A stretch of DNA of 64,000 bases from Novosphingopyxis baekryungensis DSM 16222 (GCF_000420305.1 NZ_ATUR01000005.1:236943-300942); one strand, 5' to 3'; numbered from the stretch's first letter, positions 1-9,837 are shown. Notes: generated by a model not told the origin, from the letters alone. A program made the numbers and translations.

Positions 1-1015
1 GCAATCGACGAGCTCTGCGCTCACCCGGTTCAGCGAGATCCGCAACGCCTACAGCCAGGGTCAAAGCTCCGACACGGTCAGCGGCGTTGGCACCAACGAC
101 AGCATCGGCACGGCATTCAGCGAAGTCGACAATGCCTCAAGGACGCTCCAGCAGCAGTTCGGCCTGTCGCGGCGCGCGTCCGACGACATTACTGTATCCT
201 GGTTCCTAAATGGAGAAGCTTCCGCAGGCGTAGGAGGCAATTTGGGGCCAGCAACTCTTGGAGCCAAGGCGACTGGCGGTCGCAATCAGTCGTGGACGGA
301 CAGCGATATCGGAATCGCTTCGGAAGACCGTGGCAGGATCATGGGAACGCTGCGTCAGCTTTCCGACAGTCGCAACTGGTCGAACACGCGTGAAGGCTTC
401 CTGCGCGAGACGAGCTCGAGCTCGGTATCGCAAGTGTCGACCAGCTCGTCGGGTCTCAGCCGATCGCTGACCGAAGCCGAAAGCTACACGCGAGAGGCGC
501 GTCGGGCCGAAGAGATGGCCAGCCGCCTCGAGAACCAGGCCAGCTGGTACGAGAGCAACAGCGCCGCAGGCACGCTGAACCTGAGCCAGGCTTATCGCGA
601 ATGGGGCATGGCCGAGATCGAAGCCAATCGCGACTATTACGGGCCGGTGCGCTTCGACGACATCGAGTTCCAGATGAGTGCGCGCGGCCAACAACTGCAA
701 TCGCGGTTTGTCGAAAGCTATGCTGACCGCTTGCAAGACGACGTCGAAGCCGACCTTTGGCTGCCAGACTTCGCTCCTGTCAGCCGCCCCGGGATCGGAG
801 GTGCTGGACAGGTGCGCGCAAGAGGAGCTGTGGGCTCTGCGGGTGGTCGCTCAATGCCCGATGCTCCTGATCGGTCTGACATTACGGATGAGGTCGAGCG
901 GGTTCGCCAGCAGGGTCGTGGAAGGATTGGCACCGTTCGAGGTTACCTGGACCGCCAGACGCAGGGCGCCACGGGCGCAAGCGAGGAAGCAGCAGATGAT
1001 GTGAAGGAGTGGTAA
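1..1015 (+). CDS. traG: Conjugal transfer protein TraG, C-terminal part (5' end outside window)
   Basis: The reading frame is open from the window edge to the TAA at 1015 and encodes about 337 residues with no internal start needed. The sequence is hydrophilic, rich in Ser, Gly and Gln, with predicted helical stretches and repeated SSSSS/STSSSG runs. This fits the cytoplasmic or periplasmic C-terminal domain of F-type TraG, which acts in mating-pair stabilisation and entry exclusion; the N-terminal membrane part would lie upstream. The identification rests on composition and on the other conjugation genes, since no catalytic motif exists in this part of the family. It is probably the last gene of a rightward transfer operon. 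Confidence 0.6.
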   Translation, partial: QSTSSALTRFSEIRNAYSQGQSSDTVSGVGTNDSIGTAFSEVDNASRTLQQQFGLSRRASDDITVSWFLNGEASAGVGGNLGPATLGAKATGGRNQSWTDSDIGIASEDRGRIMGTLRQLSDSRNWSNTREGFLRETSSSSVSQVSTSSSGLSRSLTEAESYTREARRAEEMASRLENQASWYESNSAAGTLNLSQAYREWGMAEIEANRDYYGPVRFDDIEFQMSARGQQLQSRFVESYADRLQDDVEADLWLPDFAPVSRPGIGGAGQVRARGAVGSAGGRSMPDAPDRSDITDEVERVRQQGRGRIGTVRGYLDRQTQGATGASEEAADDVKEW

Positions 1016-1018
1016 GGT

Positions 1019-1222
1019 TCAGAGGACCAGGTCGTAGACGATGACGAAGATCACGAATGCTACGAGCAGCGTGAGCACCGTGATGATCTTCGTCCGTCCC
1101 CAGGGGTCGGCCCAAGCCTTCTTCCAAGAGTATGACGTGAGGCGATTTTCGGAGATGGCACGGTCGATCTCTCGTAGGCCCTTCCAGTCCGTATGGTCGT
1201 TTTGACCCTTCTCGTCATCCAT
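1019..1222 (-). CDS. Small C-tail-anchored membrane protein, unknown function
   Basis: This 67-residue protein has a charged N-terminal half followed by one strongly hydrophobic segment at its extreme C-terminus (TVLTLLVAFVIFVIVYDL), so it probably inserts as a C-tail-anchored inner-membrane protein. A GGAG at 8 bases favours the ATG at 1222; in-frame GTG 1231 and ATG 1228 are also possible. It is read toward traG and ends 4 bases from the traG stop. I do not recognise a family. Because it is next to traG it could be a small transfer or entry-exclusion factor, but that is only position-based inference. Confidence 0.5.
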   Translation of the reverse strand: MDDEKGQNDHTDWKGLREIDRAISENRLTSYSWKKAWADPWGRTKIITVLTLLVAFVIFVIVYDLVL

Positions 1223-1289
1223 TTCCATCACTCCGACCTACATAAAGCAGCAAATTTGATGCATTAACGGTGATAAGCCAATTTACGCC

Positions 1290-1385
1290 TCGATATTGAC
1301 ACATTAAATATCGTCATGTAAAGGCGCAAAATCGCTACACAAAGCTCCATATTGAAGATAATGTCTCGATAATGACGCATTATAA
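1290..1385 (+). promoter_or_regulatory. Probable HipB operator/promoter region
   Basis: The A+T-rich stretch before hipB holds an inverted repeat CGATATT/AATATCG (1291-1297 and 1307-1313). It also holds two related boxes, TCGATATTGACACATTA (from 1290) and TCGATAATGACGCATTA (from 1366), the second overlapping the hipB start codon. Repeated boxes of this kind match the known autorepression of hipBA operons by HipB/HipAB. Binding itself is inferred. Confidence 0.5.
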
Positions 1386-1731
1386 TTCACCAGATCTGCG
1401 CCCTCTCTCGGTGCTGCTATCCGACCTCGGGAAGCAGATCGAAGCGTATCGCATATCACGCAATCTCAAGCAGGCCGAGCTTGCGGAAATGGCTGGCATC
1501 TCGCGTTCAACGCTCGCCCGCCTGGAAGCTGGCAATGGCGGGACCATCGATAGCCTTGCCAGGATAATGCGCGCGCTTGAAATTGAAGACCGCCTCTTGG
1601 ATGTCATGCCGGACGCCAAGCTGAGCCCGCTCGATCCCCGATCCGACACCGGCAAGGCGCGGCAAAGGGTGCGCAAGTCTTCTGAAGGCGAGGCTGGCGA
1701 GGAATGGAGCTGGGGTGACGAGGCCCCATGA
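1372..1731 (+). CDS. hipB: HipB-type XRE-family antitoxin
   Basis: This 119-residue protein has a helix-turn-helix of the Cro/C1 type at about residues 20-75 (KQAELAEMAGISRSTLARLE). A flexible acidic tail ends in EEWSWGDEAP. HipB binds the operator and neutralises the HipA kinase; a C-terminal Trp-containing tail docks into HipA in the E. coli complex, and the tail here may do the same. The stop overlaps the hipA start by four bases (ATGA), so the two are translationally coupled. The start at 1372 lies inside one of the operator-like boxes and lacks a strong ribosome site, which suits low-level, autoregulated expression. Confidence 0.85.
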   Translation: MTHYNSPDLRPLSVLLSDLGKQIEAYRISRNLKQAELAEMAGISRSTLARLEAGNGGTIDSLARIMRALEIEDRLLDVMPDAKLSPLDPRSDTGKARQRVRKSSEGEAGEEWSWGDEAP

Positions 1732-3023
1732 CGCGTGCCGTAGTCAATCTCTGGGGTCGTCAGATCGGCGCCGTCCTGTGGGATGAGGATCGCGATGTCG
1801 GGGTTTTCGAATACACTCCGGAATTCAGTCGCAGCGGTATTGAAGTCGCCCCGCTCACAATGCCATTACGAAGCGGCGTCTACGATTTTCCCGCGCTCAA
1901 CTACGAGACCTTCAAAGGGCTGCCGGGCATGCTGGCCGACAGCCTGCCCGACAAGTTTGGCAACGCCCTCATCAATCGTTGGCTTGCCGAGCAGGGCCGC
2001 ACAGCCGACAGCTTCGATCCGGTCGAGCGCCTTTGCTATACCGGTCGCCGAGGCATGGGAGCGCTCGAATTCGAGCCTGCCACCGGCGAGCGCCGTGAAC
2101 AGGGCCGAACGGTCGATATCGCTCCGCTTGTCGAGCTCGCCAACAGGGTCATTGCCGCGCGTGAAGAACTGGCCGGTGTGCTCAAGGGTGAGGATGATCA
2201 CCGCGCACTCCAGGAGATCCTGCGCGTCGGAACATCTGCTGGTGGTGCCCGGGCCAAGGCCGTCCTCGCCTGGAACGAGGAAACCGGAGAATTCCATTCA
2301 GGGCAGCTGACTGCAGGGCCCGGCTATACGCAATGGCTGGTCAAGTTCGACGGCGTGTCGGGCAATGCTGACAAGGAACTTGCCGACCCGATGGGCTTCG
2401 GTCGGCTTGAATACGCCTGCTATCTGCTGGCCCGGGAGGCTGGCATCGACATGGCTCGCTCTCGCCTGCACGAAGAAGGTGGACGAGCACATTTCATGAC
2501 CCAGCGCTTCGACCGCACGCCTGACGGCAAGAAGCTCCACATGCAGTCGCTTTGCGCGATGCGCCATTTCGATTTCAATCTGGCCCGCGCATACAGCTAT
2601 GAGCAGGCGATCGAGACCATCCGCATGCTCGGTCTCGGGCGCGAAGCGATTAAGGAGCAGGTGCGCCGCGCGCTGCTCAATGTCTTCATTCGCAACCAGG
2701 ACGACCACACCAAGAACATCGCCTTCCTGATGGATAGCTCGGGTCGCTGGAGCCTCTCGCCCGCATTCGATGTCGTCTACGCCTACAATCCCAAGGGGGA
2801 TTGGACCAACGAGCACCAGATGTCGCTGGCTGGCAAAACTGACAATTTCCTACTTGAAGACTTGGTGACTTTCGGAAAGTTTGCGGACCTAAAGGCGCAT
2901 GAAACCAACGCGATCATAGGAGATATCCGGTCTGCGATATCCAGGTGGCAAGAGCTCTCATCGCAGGCGGGCGTACCGTCCGACATGTCCATCAAGGCGC
3001 AAAACGGCTTCAGAAAACTGTGA
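1728..3023 (+). CDS. hipA: HipA-type serine/threonine kinase toxin
   Basis: At 431 residues this is full length for HipA. The N-terminal HipA domain is followed by the glycine-rich loop GTSAGGARAK (168-177), which holds a serine in the place of the autophosphorylated residue of E. coli HipA. The kinase core follows with IRNQDDHTKN (321-330, catalytic Asp) and SPAFDVVYAY (344-353, metal-binding Asp). Family members phosphorylate targets such as glutamyl-tRNA synthetase and arrest translation, giving dormancy. It overlaps hipB by four bases. In a mobile element it probably serves maintenance or abortive defence; its own target is not known from sequence. Confidence 0.9.
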   Translation: MTRAVVNLWGRQIGAVLWDEDRDVGVFEYTPEFSRSGIEVAPLTMPLRSGVYDFPALNYETFKGLPGMLADSLPDKFGNALINRWLAEQGRTADSFDPVERLCYTGRRGMGALEFEPATGERREQGRTVDIAPLVELANRVIAAREELAGVLKGEDDHRALQEILRVGTSAGGARAKAVLAWNEETGEFHSGQLTAGPGYTQWLVKFDGVSGNADKELADPMGFGRLEYACYLLAREAGIDMARSRLHEEGGRAHFMTQRFDRTPDGKKLHMQSLCAMRHFDFNLARAYSYEQAIETIRMLGLGREAIKEQVRRALLNVFIRNQDDHTKNIAFLMDSSGRWSLSPAFDVVYAYNPKGDWTNEHQMSLAGKTDNFLLEDLVTFGKFADLKAHETNAIIGDIRSAISRWQELSSQAGVPSDMSIKAQNGFRKL

Positions 3024-3084
3024 GCACGACTGCTTCCGCTGACCGAAACCGAGCGCTCGAGCATCGAAGGGGTTGGAGAGAGAT

Positions 3085-4214
3085 TTGATAATTGCGAAGA
3101 ATTTCGATGCGGCATTCGCGCGCTTCCAAGAGCTGGTGACGGCGAAATCCGGCAAACCATTCTCGAGTTTGATGACGGCATGGCAGCAGTCTGGGAAAGC
3201 TACAAACCACGCTTGCGGGAACATGCCTTATCCAAATTGTCTTCTGATTCCTGGCAATCAGCAGACATTGGTACTGGAAGAATTCTCGATCAAACAGTCG
3301 AAGCAATTGAGATACAGGATGCTGGCAAAAACCTGACGAACAACCTCGTCTTTTGGCAGAATCGATATGGACATGCGAACCGCGATCATCGCGCCCTCCT
3401 CGAAGCCCAGTCGAATCCGTCGCTTCGAAATGCACTGGAACAAGCCTTGTTCGACCACTTCCGTGCGGATCGTGCTGAAGGTGAGTCGTTTGAACAAATC
3501 GCCGAGCTAATCGGCAGAAAATACCCTTTGACCGCTTATCTATTTTTTCTGCGGGACTCAGCAAAGTACATGCCGATCCAGCCAACCGGTTTCGATCGAG
3601 CGTTCGACGCTCTCGGGATCGATTTTCAGACTTTGAGACAGTGCAACTGGAGCAATTACGAGACCTACAATGCCATTCTGCAGGGTTTACGTCCCAGCAT
3701 CGCCAAAGCTGCCAACCTTTCAAACGTCCGCTTGGTTGACGCCCATTCCTTTTGCTGGATCTATTCGACGCTTTTGAAACAGGAGCTGGAAGGGTCGCTC
3801 CTACCGAAACCAGGCGCTTCGGGTACCGGTCACATCATTGGCGGCAGACAGAAGTCGATTATCGCTATGAGATATTCCGTTGAGGACACTGCAAAGAACT
3901 CAAACGGCCAGAGAGTCGAGCGCGTGGTTAAGAACAAGGACCTGCGTATGACTTCATCTCAGCTAGAAGAGTACATTGCAGCCTTGCTAGACCTGCAGGA
4001 CAACAAATGTGCTTTGACCGGAATCCCGTTGCAGTTCCACGGTGACGGGGCAGATCCGAACCTATTGCCATCTGTCGATCGGATCGACAGCAACGGTCAC
4101 TACGAAACCGGGAATCTCCAGGTTGTTTGCCGTTTCATAAACTTTTGGAAGAGCGACTCCGAGAACGATGAATTCAGAAGGCTGCTGATGCTCGTGCGCG
4201 GTGAAGAGCATTGA
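3085..4214 (+). pseudogene. HNH-type endonuclease-like gene, apparent -1 base frameshift near 3168
   Basis: The intact frame from ATG 3180 gives 344 residues. The C-terminal part carries a zinc-less HNH/endonuclease VII-like core: NKCALTGIPLQF, then PSVDRIDSNGHYETGNLQVVC, then a final Asn-containing helix (FINFWKSD). Upstream, frame 1 encodes a natural-looking segment (KNFDAAFARFQELVTAKSG) preceded by GGAGAG and a TTG at 3085. One extra T in the TTT at 3168-3170 would join it smoothly as KPFSS-FDDGMAAVWESY, giving about 376 residues. The gene is therefore either broken by a one-base deletion, a sequencing error, or truly begins at 3180. It converges on the nuclease-helicase gene. No partner or target is evident. 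Confidence 0.6.
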
Positions 4215-4219
4215 TCTAG

Positions 4220-7200
4220 CTATTGAGAAAACTCGCGATATCGACAGTATGCATTTGCTAGTTGCATTTGTCTCGGCGTGCGGCACTCGGCTTCGAAGAC
4301 TTTCGGAGAGCCAACCAGGATCGTCACGCACTTCGCGCGGGATGTCGCAACGTTCAGGCGATTGAGACTGTAAAGAAACTCCATCCCTCGTGGAGCGTCC
4401 GCATGCGAAGAGCTGGCGAGCGAGTAGATCGAAATCGGCGCTTCCTGCCCCTGAAACTTGTCGACGGTCCCAACCCGTGCATGCGGCAGGCGCTGCTGAA
4501 TTTCGAAGACCTGGGCATTGTACGGCGCGATGATCAGGATGTCATCGCTTCCGACGGGATGCTCTTCTCCATTGCGGTCAACCCAGGTCGCTCCTTGCTG
4601 CAGGATGTCGTCTACCACGGCTGCGATAACATCGGCTTCCTCGGTAGAGCAGTTCTGATTGCCTTTGTGCTCGACGGGCAAGAAGCGGAGCCCCGTGCCC
4701 TCGGCGATGCCGCTGGCATTGACGCGTTGTCCAGCCGTCTCCTCCTTTGATTCAAGCTTGCCCTCATAGAAGAGTTCTGAAGTGAATCCGGAGATATCGG
4801 GATGCAGCCGCCAGGTAACGTCGAGGAACAGTCCTTCGTCAGATGCTATCGTCTGTTTCCCCGACAAGAGATGGTCGAGAGCCGAGCACCCAGTGCCGTC
4901 CGGATGGCTACCCTGCATGGGTTGGTCGAGTTGCTGAGGATCACCAAGCAAGACCAGAGTTTTGGCTGCCTGCGAGACCGCGAGCACATTTGCGAGGGAC
5001 ATCTGCGCTGCCTCGTCGACGAACAGAACGTCAAGACATTCAAACGCGTCCTCGGTCGACCACAGCCAGGCCGTCCCGCCCGCAACCTGGCAATCGCCAT
5101 GCAAGGCGGCGAAGACCTCACCATTGCTCTTCTTAGCAAAGCGAAGGCGATCGGTGGCCTCTTCCTTTGAACCCCCTTTCGGCTTTTGAATGCACACAAG
5201 CGGCGTTGAGGTTTCCTCGGCAACCTCAATAACCTTGTCGAGTAGGTTGCGGATCACATCGTGGCCATTGGCCACGATCCCTACCTTTTTGCCTTGCTTC
5301 GCCAGCTCGCAGATCATGTGCCCGCCAGTATGCGTCTTCCCGGTTCCGGGCGGCCCCTGGATCGGCAGCACTCCCGACGCGACTAGCGGCGCAATCCGCA
5401 CGCCGGCGGCCAGTGGCGTTTCGCCATCCAACCTGATTGCCGCATCGCCTCCAACTTGCGGAGCTACGCGCATGAGCATGTCTCGAGCGGGCCGGTAGGC
5501 ATCGCCGTCGAACATGCCGTGCTCACAGACATAGCGCGCCAGTCGAACAAGCGATTCCTGCATGGGTTTCGATGAAACATGCTCGTGGACGAAGATCGCT
5601 TCGGGATGCTCGCTCGCCATGGCCGAGGTCTTCTTGATGTCGACAGTCCGGTGGCTGCGGGAAATGTCCTCTACCGAACCGACCGATTGGCCGCCCTGGA
5701 CCTTAATTGCCTTGCCCGGGCGAATGTCGGCTTCCTGAGCTGGAAAGCTGTAACGGTCGATCGGACATTTTGCTGTTCCACCCACTGTCTCGATGTACTG
5801 CAGACCCGAGAGGCCCGCGCGCTCATCCAGTAGATCTTCGGCAGTAAGGTCGCATAGGCGGAAGTATTCCCACCAGCCTGCCTTCTCCTCGCGGCGATGC
5901 CATTCGAGCAGGTTCGCCAACAGCCAGCGACCATGCTCCTCGGCCGACCGATCGGCCGGATCGACCGGCACTCCATCGGTAAGTTGCTCGATCAACGGCG
6001 TGATCAGCTCGAGCCATTCGGAGAGGTTTTCGCTTGGTGCGCCATCGGCGATCTCCGGACGCGCAATGTCGGCTCCCTGTTCGAGCAATTTCTGCCGCTG
6101 CGCTTCCAGCCAATCGCGCAAGTATCGCGTCGCAACGCAGTCATCGCGGTTGTAAGCCTCGACGGTAGCGCGATCCTCGGCCTCGATCCCTGCGGGATCA
6201 TTCGCTTCGAGGCACAGCTGAAGCCGCGTCAGAGCTTGGTTCGCGTCGGGCAGCTTGGCATCGCGTTCGTAGCCGAAGAGCGGCTCGAGCTTCTTGATCG
6301 AATAGCTTTCGACGCCAGCGCGAATTGCGTGTCGCACGACGCTGAGAAGGTCGACAAGAACCTTGCCGCGAAGCAGCCGATCGAGTTCATCTTCGCGCGT
6401 GGCATAGCGGCCCATGAGCCGCTTGAGCGCTCCCGGCTCGTATCCCCCGTAGTGATAGACATGCAGGTTGGGATAGGTTTCCAGCCGCGCGATAACGAAA
6501 TCGACGAAGGTTTCGAATGCTGCCTTTTCTGCCTCGCGATCGAGCGCCCAGAGCCCCTGATAGCGCGTCTCTCCGCCGTCGATGTAATGAAAACCGTGGA
6601 GGTATTCGAGACCGTGCTCTCCGACGAAGGGGTCACCCTCGAAATCGAGGTAGATATCGCCTTCATCGGGCTCGGGCAGGCAAGCCAGTCCAAATCCGGG
6701 TACTGGTACAAGGAGCTCGAATTTGAGTTCGCCGGCAAGACGGCTTTCAAGCTGAACGCGGGCCTGCTCGCGAACGCGGGTGAAGCTCTTGAGCGAGCCG
6801 CGTTCTGGCTTCCAGGGCAAGAGCATGGCGAGTTCGGCAAGCTGCGCACCCGTCGTGACCCCGTGCTCCTTGAGTTCGGCGATCTGAAGGCTCGAAATCC
6901 CTGCCACGAGACAAAGATGGTCGTCTTCGCGCCGTTGCTTGTCGCAGCGGGTGCTCCAAACGCAGATATCGCAATGCGCGGCCGGTTCCGGATATGACTC
7001 CTGCGGATCCCCGCCGAGATAGGTCGCCATTCCTCCCTTTACCTGGCGGTAGTATGCCCCGAAATCGGAAACGCGATAGCGCTCGGGCACAAAATCGGTC
7101 CAGGGTGGAACGACGTGCGCAAACTCCGGCATACGGCCCTGAACCTCGCCGATGAGCTCGGAATAGAGGCAAAGCTGGAGGACCGTCCCGCCTTTGGTTT

Positions 7201-7642
7201 CGCGGGCCAGCTTGGTGTCTACAGCTTCATAAGACCAACCACCGAGATCGCTCGGCGTATCGACCTTCCGGAGGATGTCGGCGCGGCCGACCCATGCGCC
7301 AGAACGCAGAGCGCCCTGCACGATGACGTCAACGCCTTTGCGCATGGCCTCGTGTGTCGCCGCAACAGCTTCATCCGTAATTTCAACACCGTCGATACGC
7401 ACGACGTGCAGCCCGAGGGTGGACAGGTGCTCGACATAGTCCTGCTCGTGTTTGGCCCCGCGTTCCCATAAAGCTTCGAGCAGCGGATCGTAGTACTTGG
7501 GTTTCGAGAGCTCACCCTTGGCAACAGCGTGCTCAAGACCACTCAGGTGCCGACAATTGAGGTAGCCGACCAAATCGGTCGCGCTGAAACGAAGCTGATC
7601 ATTCTGGATTTTCACGGCGGGTGCTTCCTCCAATAGCGACAT
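4220..7642 (-). CDS. TM0106-type RecB-like nuclease / DEDD exonuclease / SF1 helicase fusion
   Basis: This 1140-residue protein has three parts. A RecB-like PD-(D/E)XK nuclease region comes first (GRADIL near 110 and EAVDTKL near 140). An RNase H-like exonuclease follows, with YLDFEGDP near 332 and YNRDDC near 490. A superfamily 1 DNA helicase ends the protein, with GPPGTGKTHTG near 765, VDEAAQM near 875, GDPQQLDQP and VATSRAK. It should unwind and degrade DNA. It lies 102 bases downstream of brxL on the same strand, so it may be co-transcribed with BREX, though the larger gap and poor ribosome site leave this open. It could be an independent defence nuclease. Confidence 0.8.
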   Translation of the reverse strand: MSLLEEAPAVKIQNDQLRFSATDLVGYLNCRHLSGLEHAVAKGELSKPKYYDPLLEALWERGAKHEQDYVEHLSTLGLHVVRIDGVEITDEAVAATHEAMRKGVDVIVQGALRSGAWVGRADILRKVDTPSDLGGWSYEAVDTKLARETKGGTVLQLCLYSELIGEVQGRMPEFAHVVPPWTDFVPERYRVSDFGAYYRQVKGGMATYLGGDPQESYPEPAAHCDICVWSTRCDKQRREDDHLCLVAGISSLQIAELKEHGVTTGAQLAELAMLLPWKPERGSLKSFTRVREQARVQLESRLAGELKFELLVPVPGFGLACLPEPDEGDIYLDFEGDPFVGEHGLEYLHGFHYIDGGETRYQGLWALDREAEKAAFETFVDFVIARLETYPNLHVYHYGGYEPGALKRLMGRYATREDELDRLLRGKVLVDLLSVVRHAIRAGVESYSIKKLEPLFGYERDAKLPDANQALTRLQLCLEANDPAGIEAEDRATVEAYNRDDCVATRYLRDWLEAQRQKLLEQGADIARPEIADGAPSENLSEWLELITPLIEQLTDGVPVDPADRSAEEHGRWLLANLLEWHRREEKAGWWEYFRLCDLTAEDLLDERAGLSGLQYIETVGGTAKCPIDRYSFPAQEADIRPGKAIKVQGGQSVGSVEDISRSHRTVDIKKTSAMASEHPEAIFVHEHVSSKPMQESLVRLARYVCEHGMFDGDAYRPARDMLMRVAPQVGGDAAIRLDGETPLAAGVRIAPLVASGVLPIQGPPGTGKTHTGGHMICELAKQGKKVGIVANGHDVIRNLLDKVIEVAEETSTPLVCIQKPKGGSKEEATDRLRFAKKSNGEVFAALHGDCQVAGGTAWLWSTEDAFECLDVLFVDEAAQMSLANVLAVSQAAKTLVLLGDPQQLDQPMQGSHPDGTGCSALDHLLSGKQTIASDEGLFLDVTWRLHPDISGFTSELFYEGKLESKEETAGQRVNASGIAEGTGLRFLPVEHKGNQNCSTEEADVIAAVVDDILQQGATWVDRNGEEHPVGSDDILIIAPYNAQVFEIQQRLPHARVGTVDKFQGQEAPISIYSLASSSHADAPRGMEFLYSLNRLNVATSRAKCVTILVGSPKVFEAECRTPRQMQLANAYCRYREFSQ

Positions 7643-7744
7643 CAGCCGGGAGATGAGATCCTTGAGCTCTTGACATAGTGCCGATGGTCACACCCAAACC
7701 AAGGCGGGGCGAATGGCCACTCGGGCATAAGCCAGAGGAATTCG

Positions 7745-9826
7745 TCAGGTCTTCGACCTGAGATAAATGACCTCAAAAGCTTTGACAGCTCGATATTGTT
7801 GAAGCCTGTTGGCGAAGCTGAAGGCGTCATTCATCTCATACTGCTGAAAAATATCGAGACCGCGATCCAGCGCAATTTTCCAGCCCGTATCGGTCACGAT
7901 GTGCCTTGCATGGATCGTATTCGTATCGTCGAATTCCCAGGTGAAGTTGATGCCAGTCCCCTCGCACGAAGATGCGATCGCAGAGAGGTTTTCTTCCTGC
8001 TTCTCCGGCCGAATTCCATCAATGCAGGTAATCAGATGCACATCGACTTCATCTGCGGGCGAGTGGCTTTTGGCGATCGTCTCGATGAGCTCCATTAGAT
8101 TGCGCACTTGATAAAACGCACGGATGTAGGGATCAGTGATCGTGATCTTCGAAGCTCCGGTAAGGTAAGAGCCAAAAAGCTTATCGAACGTCACTCCCCT
8201 CTGATTTTCTGCGAAAGAAAAGTGGCCTTCACTTGGACCAGCGTCTGCAGGAGCCGCTCGGTCTGTCGCTTCTGCCTGTTGATGGTCCACTTGCCTCTCA
8301 GCAACAGCACCTTCCCCTTCCGCTCCGTTCCCTGAGGAACCATCGGTATCTTGAGCTCGCCTGTGATAAAACGCGGGATACTCGGCTTCTTCCAAGGTCG
8401 TAACGACAACCTTTTCGCCGCTCTTCTTTGTGAACGAAAAATCGACATCGGGATACGTCGTGTCGATACGCATCAACTGATCCTTCACGCGTTTGCGCCC
8501 CTCAAGGGCTAGCTTCAAAATCTCTTCAATCTCGTCTGCTGTTGCGTCACCATGAGGGAAGAGCAATTTCATCAGACCGGAAAAGGTCTTGTGGACACCA
8601 TCGCGGTCGCGTGTGGAGATATCGGGCGAGAGATCAAAGTGATCCCGGTAACGATCCGAGAAATCGTCGTTACGCAAATGCCGCAGAATCTCTGCGAGGT
8701 AGTCAACGACGAACCCGTACCCTCCAGAGAACATTTCTCCGCGGATGACCCCCACTTCCCAACCGGGAATGTAGGTGTGAAGGCGATCAATGAAGGCGGA
8801 ATCATAGTACTTGTCAGGCAGCTCATCAAACAGGTCCGTGTTTTTGAGCATGTAGGGCACGGTGTGTTTGGTGTTGCCTACGAACACCATCGAAGCTTCT
8901 GCCCCTAGCGGCTCGACACCGCGCGAGAAGCTCTTGTTGGCCATGTAGTTTTTGAGGATGTCGACAAGTGCTTTATCGACCTTCTTCTGCTTTCCGGCAA
9001 ACTCGTCGAGTGCCACGACGTCCCAGTATCCCACCAGACCGATTTTGCCTGAGCTGTTGTTGACGAACAGCTTTGGCACCGTCACTTCCCCCCCTGAAAC
9101 TAAAATACCGTGCGGAGAGAACTCGGAGAAGATGTGCGACTTGCCAGTGCCCTTTGGGCCCAACTCGATCAGGTTGTAATTGCGCTCTACGAACGGGATG
9201 AGCCGCATCAACTGGATGAGTTTCGAGCGGCGGCCAAACATCTCCGGGTCAAAGCCGACAGTCTGGAAGAGAAGGTCGATCCACTCATCGGTATCGAAGG
9301 TCTTGCGCGCTTCCAGGTATGCTTCGTAATCGAATTGTGAAAGCTGGATCGGCTTCATGGAGCCCAGGATCCATGGTGTGACGTTCTTGTCCTCGGTGTA
9401 GTCGTATTCGATATCAGCAATGCACCACACGCCTCCAACGAGCAGCTTGGGGTGCGCTTTCACGGTCCCTGAGTCGATCAGGACTTTCGAGATTCCAAGG
9501 TTGGCAAAACTGGCTTCGTACGCATCAGTCTTGTCGTTAAGAGCCACACTGATGCGATCAATGATCTTCCAGCGTCCTTTTTCTCGAATGTTGGATTTGA
9601 TCAGGCCCGCTTCATTACGGTGCACGTAATGCTTGCGCAGGATCTCACGCACGGTTTCAATCCCAGACTGGATCGATTCCTCATCATTGGTGGCGCAGTA
9701 CTGACCCAGCAGATACTCCAGCACGTATGTTGGAACGATGGCGTTGCCCTTAACCGCCTTTACAAGATCCTTGCGCACCACAAGCCCGGGGAAGCGTTCG
9801 TTGATCTTGTTATCTAGCGCGCTCAT
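7745..9826 (-). CDS. brxL: BREX Lon-like AAA+ protein BrxL
   Basis: The 693-residue protein has an N-terminal region typical of BrxL, an AAA+ core with Walker A GPKGTGKSH near residue 227 and Walker B VVALDEFAG, and a Lon protease-like C-terminal region. A low-complexity linker around residues 495-535 separates the ATPase from the C-terminus. BrxL closes the type I BREX set; family members form DNA-binding barrels needed for phage restriction. It starts 11 bases after pglZ with GAGGCAGGG upstream, so it is the last gene of the tight operon. Length and motifs match the family. Confidence 0.9.
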   Translation of the reverse strand: MSALDNKINERFPGLVVRKDLVKAVKGNAIVPTYVLEYLLGQYCATNDEESIQSGIETVREILRKHYVHRNEAGLIKSNIREKGRWKIIDRISVALNDKTDAYEASFANLGISKVLIDSGTVKAHPKLLVGGVWCIADIEYDYTEDKNVTPWILGSMKPIQLSQFDYEAYLEARKTFDTDEWIDLLFQTVGFDPEMFGRRSKLIQLMRLIPFVERNYNLIELGPKGTGKSHIFSEFSPHGILVSGGEVTVPKLFVNNSSGKIGLVGYWDVVALDEFAGKQKKVDKALVDILKNYMANKSFSRGVEPLGAEASMVFVGNTKHTVPYMLKNTDLFDELPDKYYDSAFIDRLHTYIPGWEVGVIRGEMFSGGYGFVVDYLAEILRHLRNDDFSDRYRDHFDLSPDISTRDRDGVHKTFSGLMKLLFPHGDATADEIEEILKLALEGRKRVKDQLMRIDTTYPDVDFSFTKKSGEKVVVTTLEEAEYPAFYHRRAQDTDGSSGNGAEGEGAVAERQVDHQQAEATDRAAPADAGPSEGHFSFAENQRGVTFDKLFGSYLTGASKITITDPYIRAFYQVRNLMELIETIAKSHSPADEVDVHLITCIDGIRPEKQEENLSAIASSCEGTGINFTWEFDDTNTIHARHIVTDTGWKIALDRGLDIFQQYEMNDAFSFANRLQQYRAVKAFEVIYLRSKT

Positions 9827-9837
9827 ATCCCTGCCTC

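Noticed and set aside
5897..6997. Plus-strand open frame of 366 codons opposite the nuclease-helicase
   Set aside because: The minus-strand gene carries all helicase and nuclease motifs, while this frame carries none.
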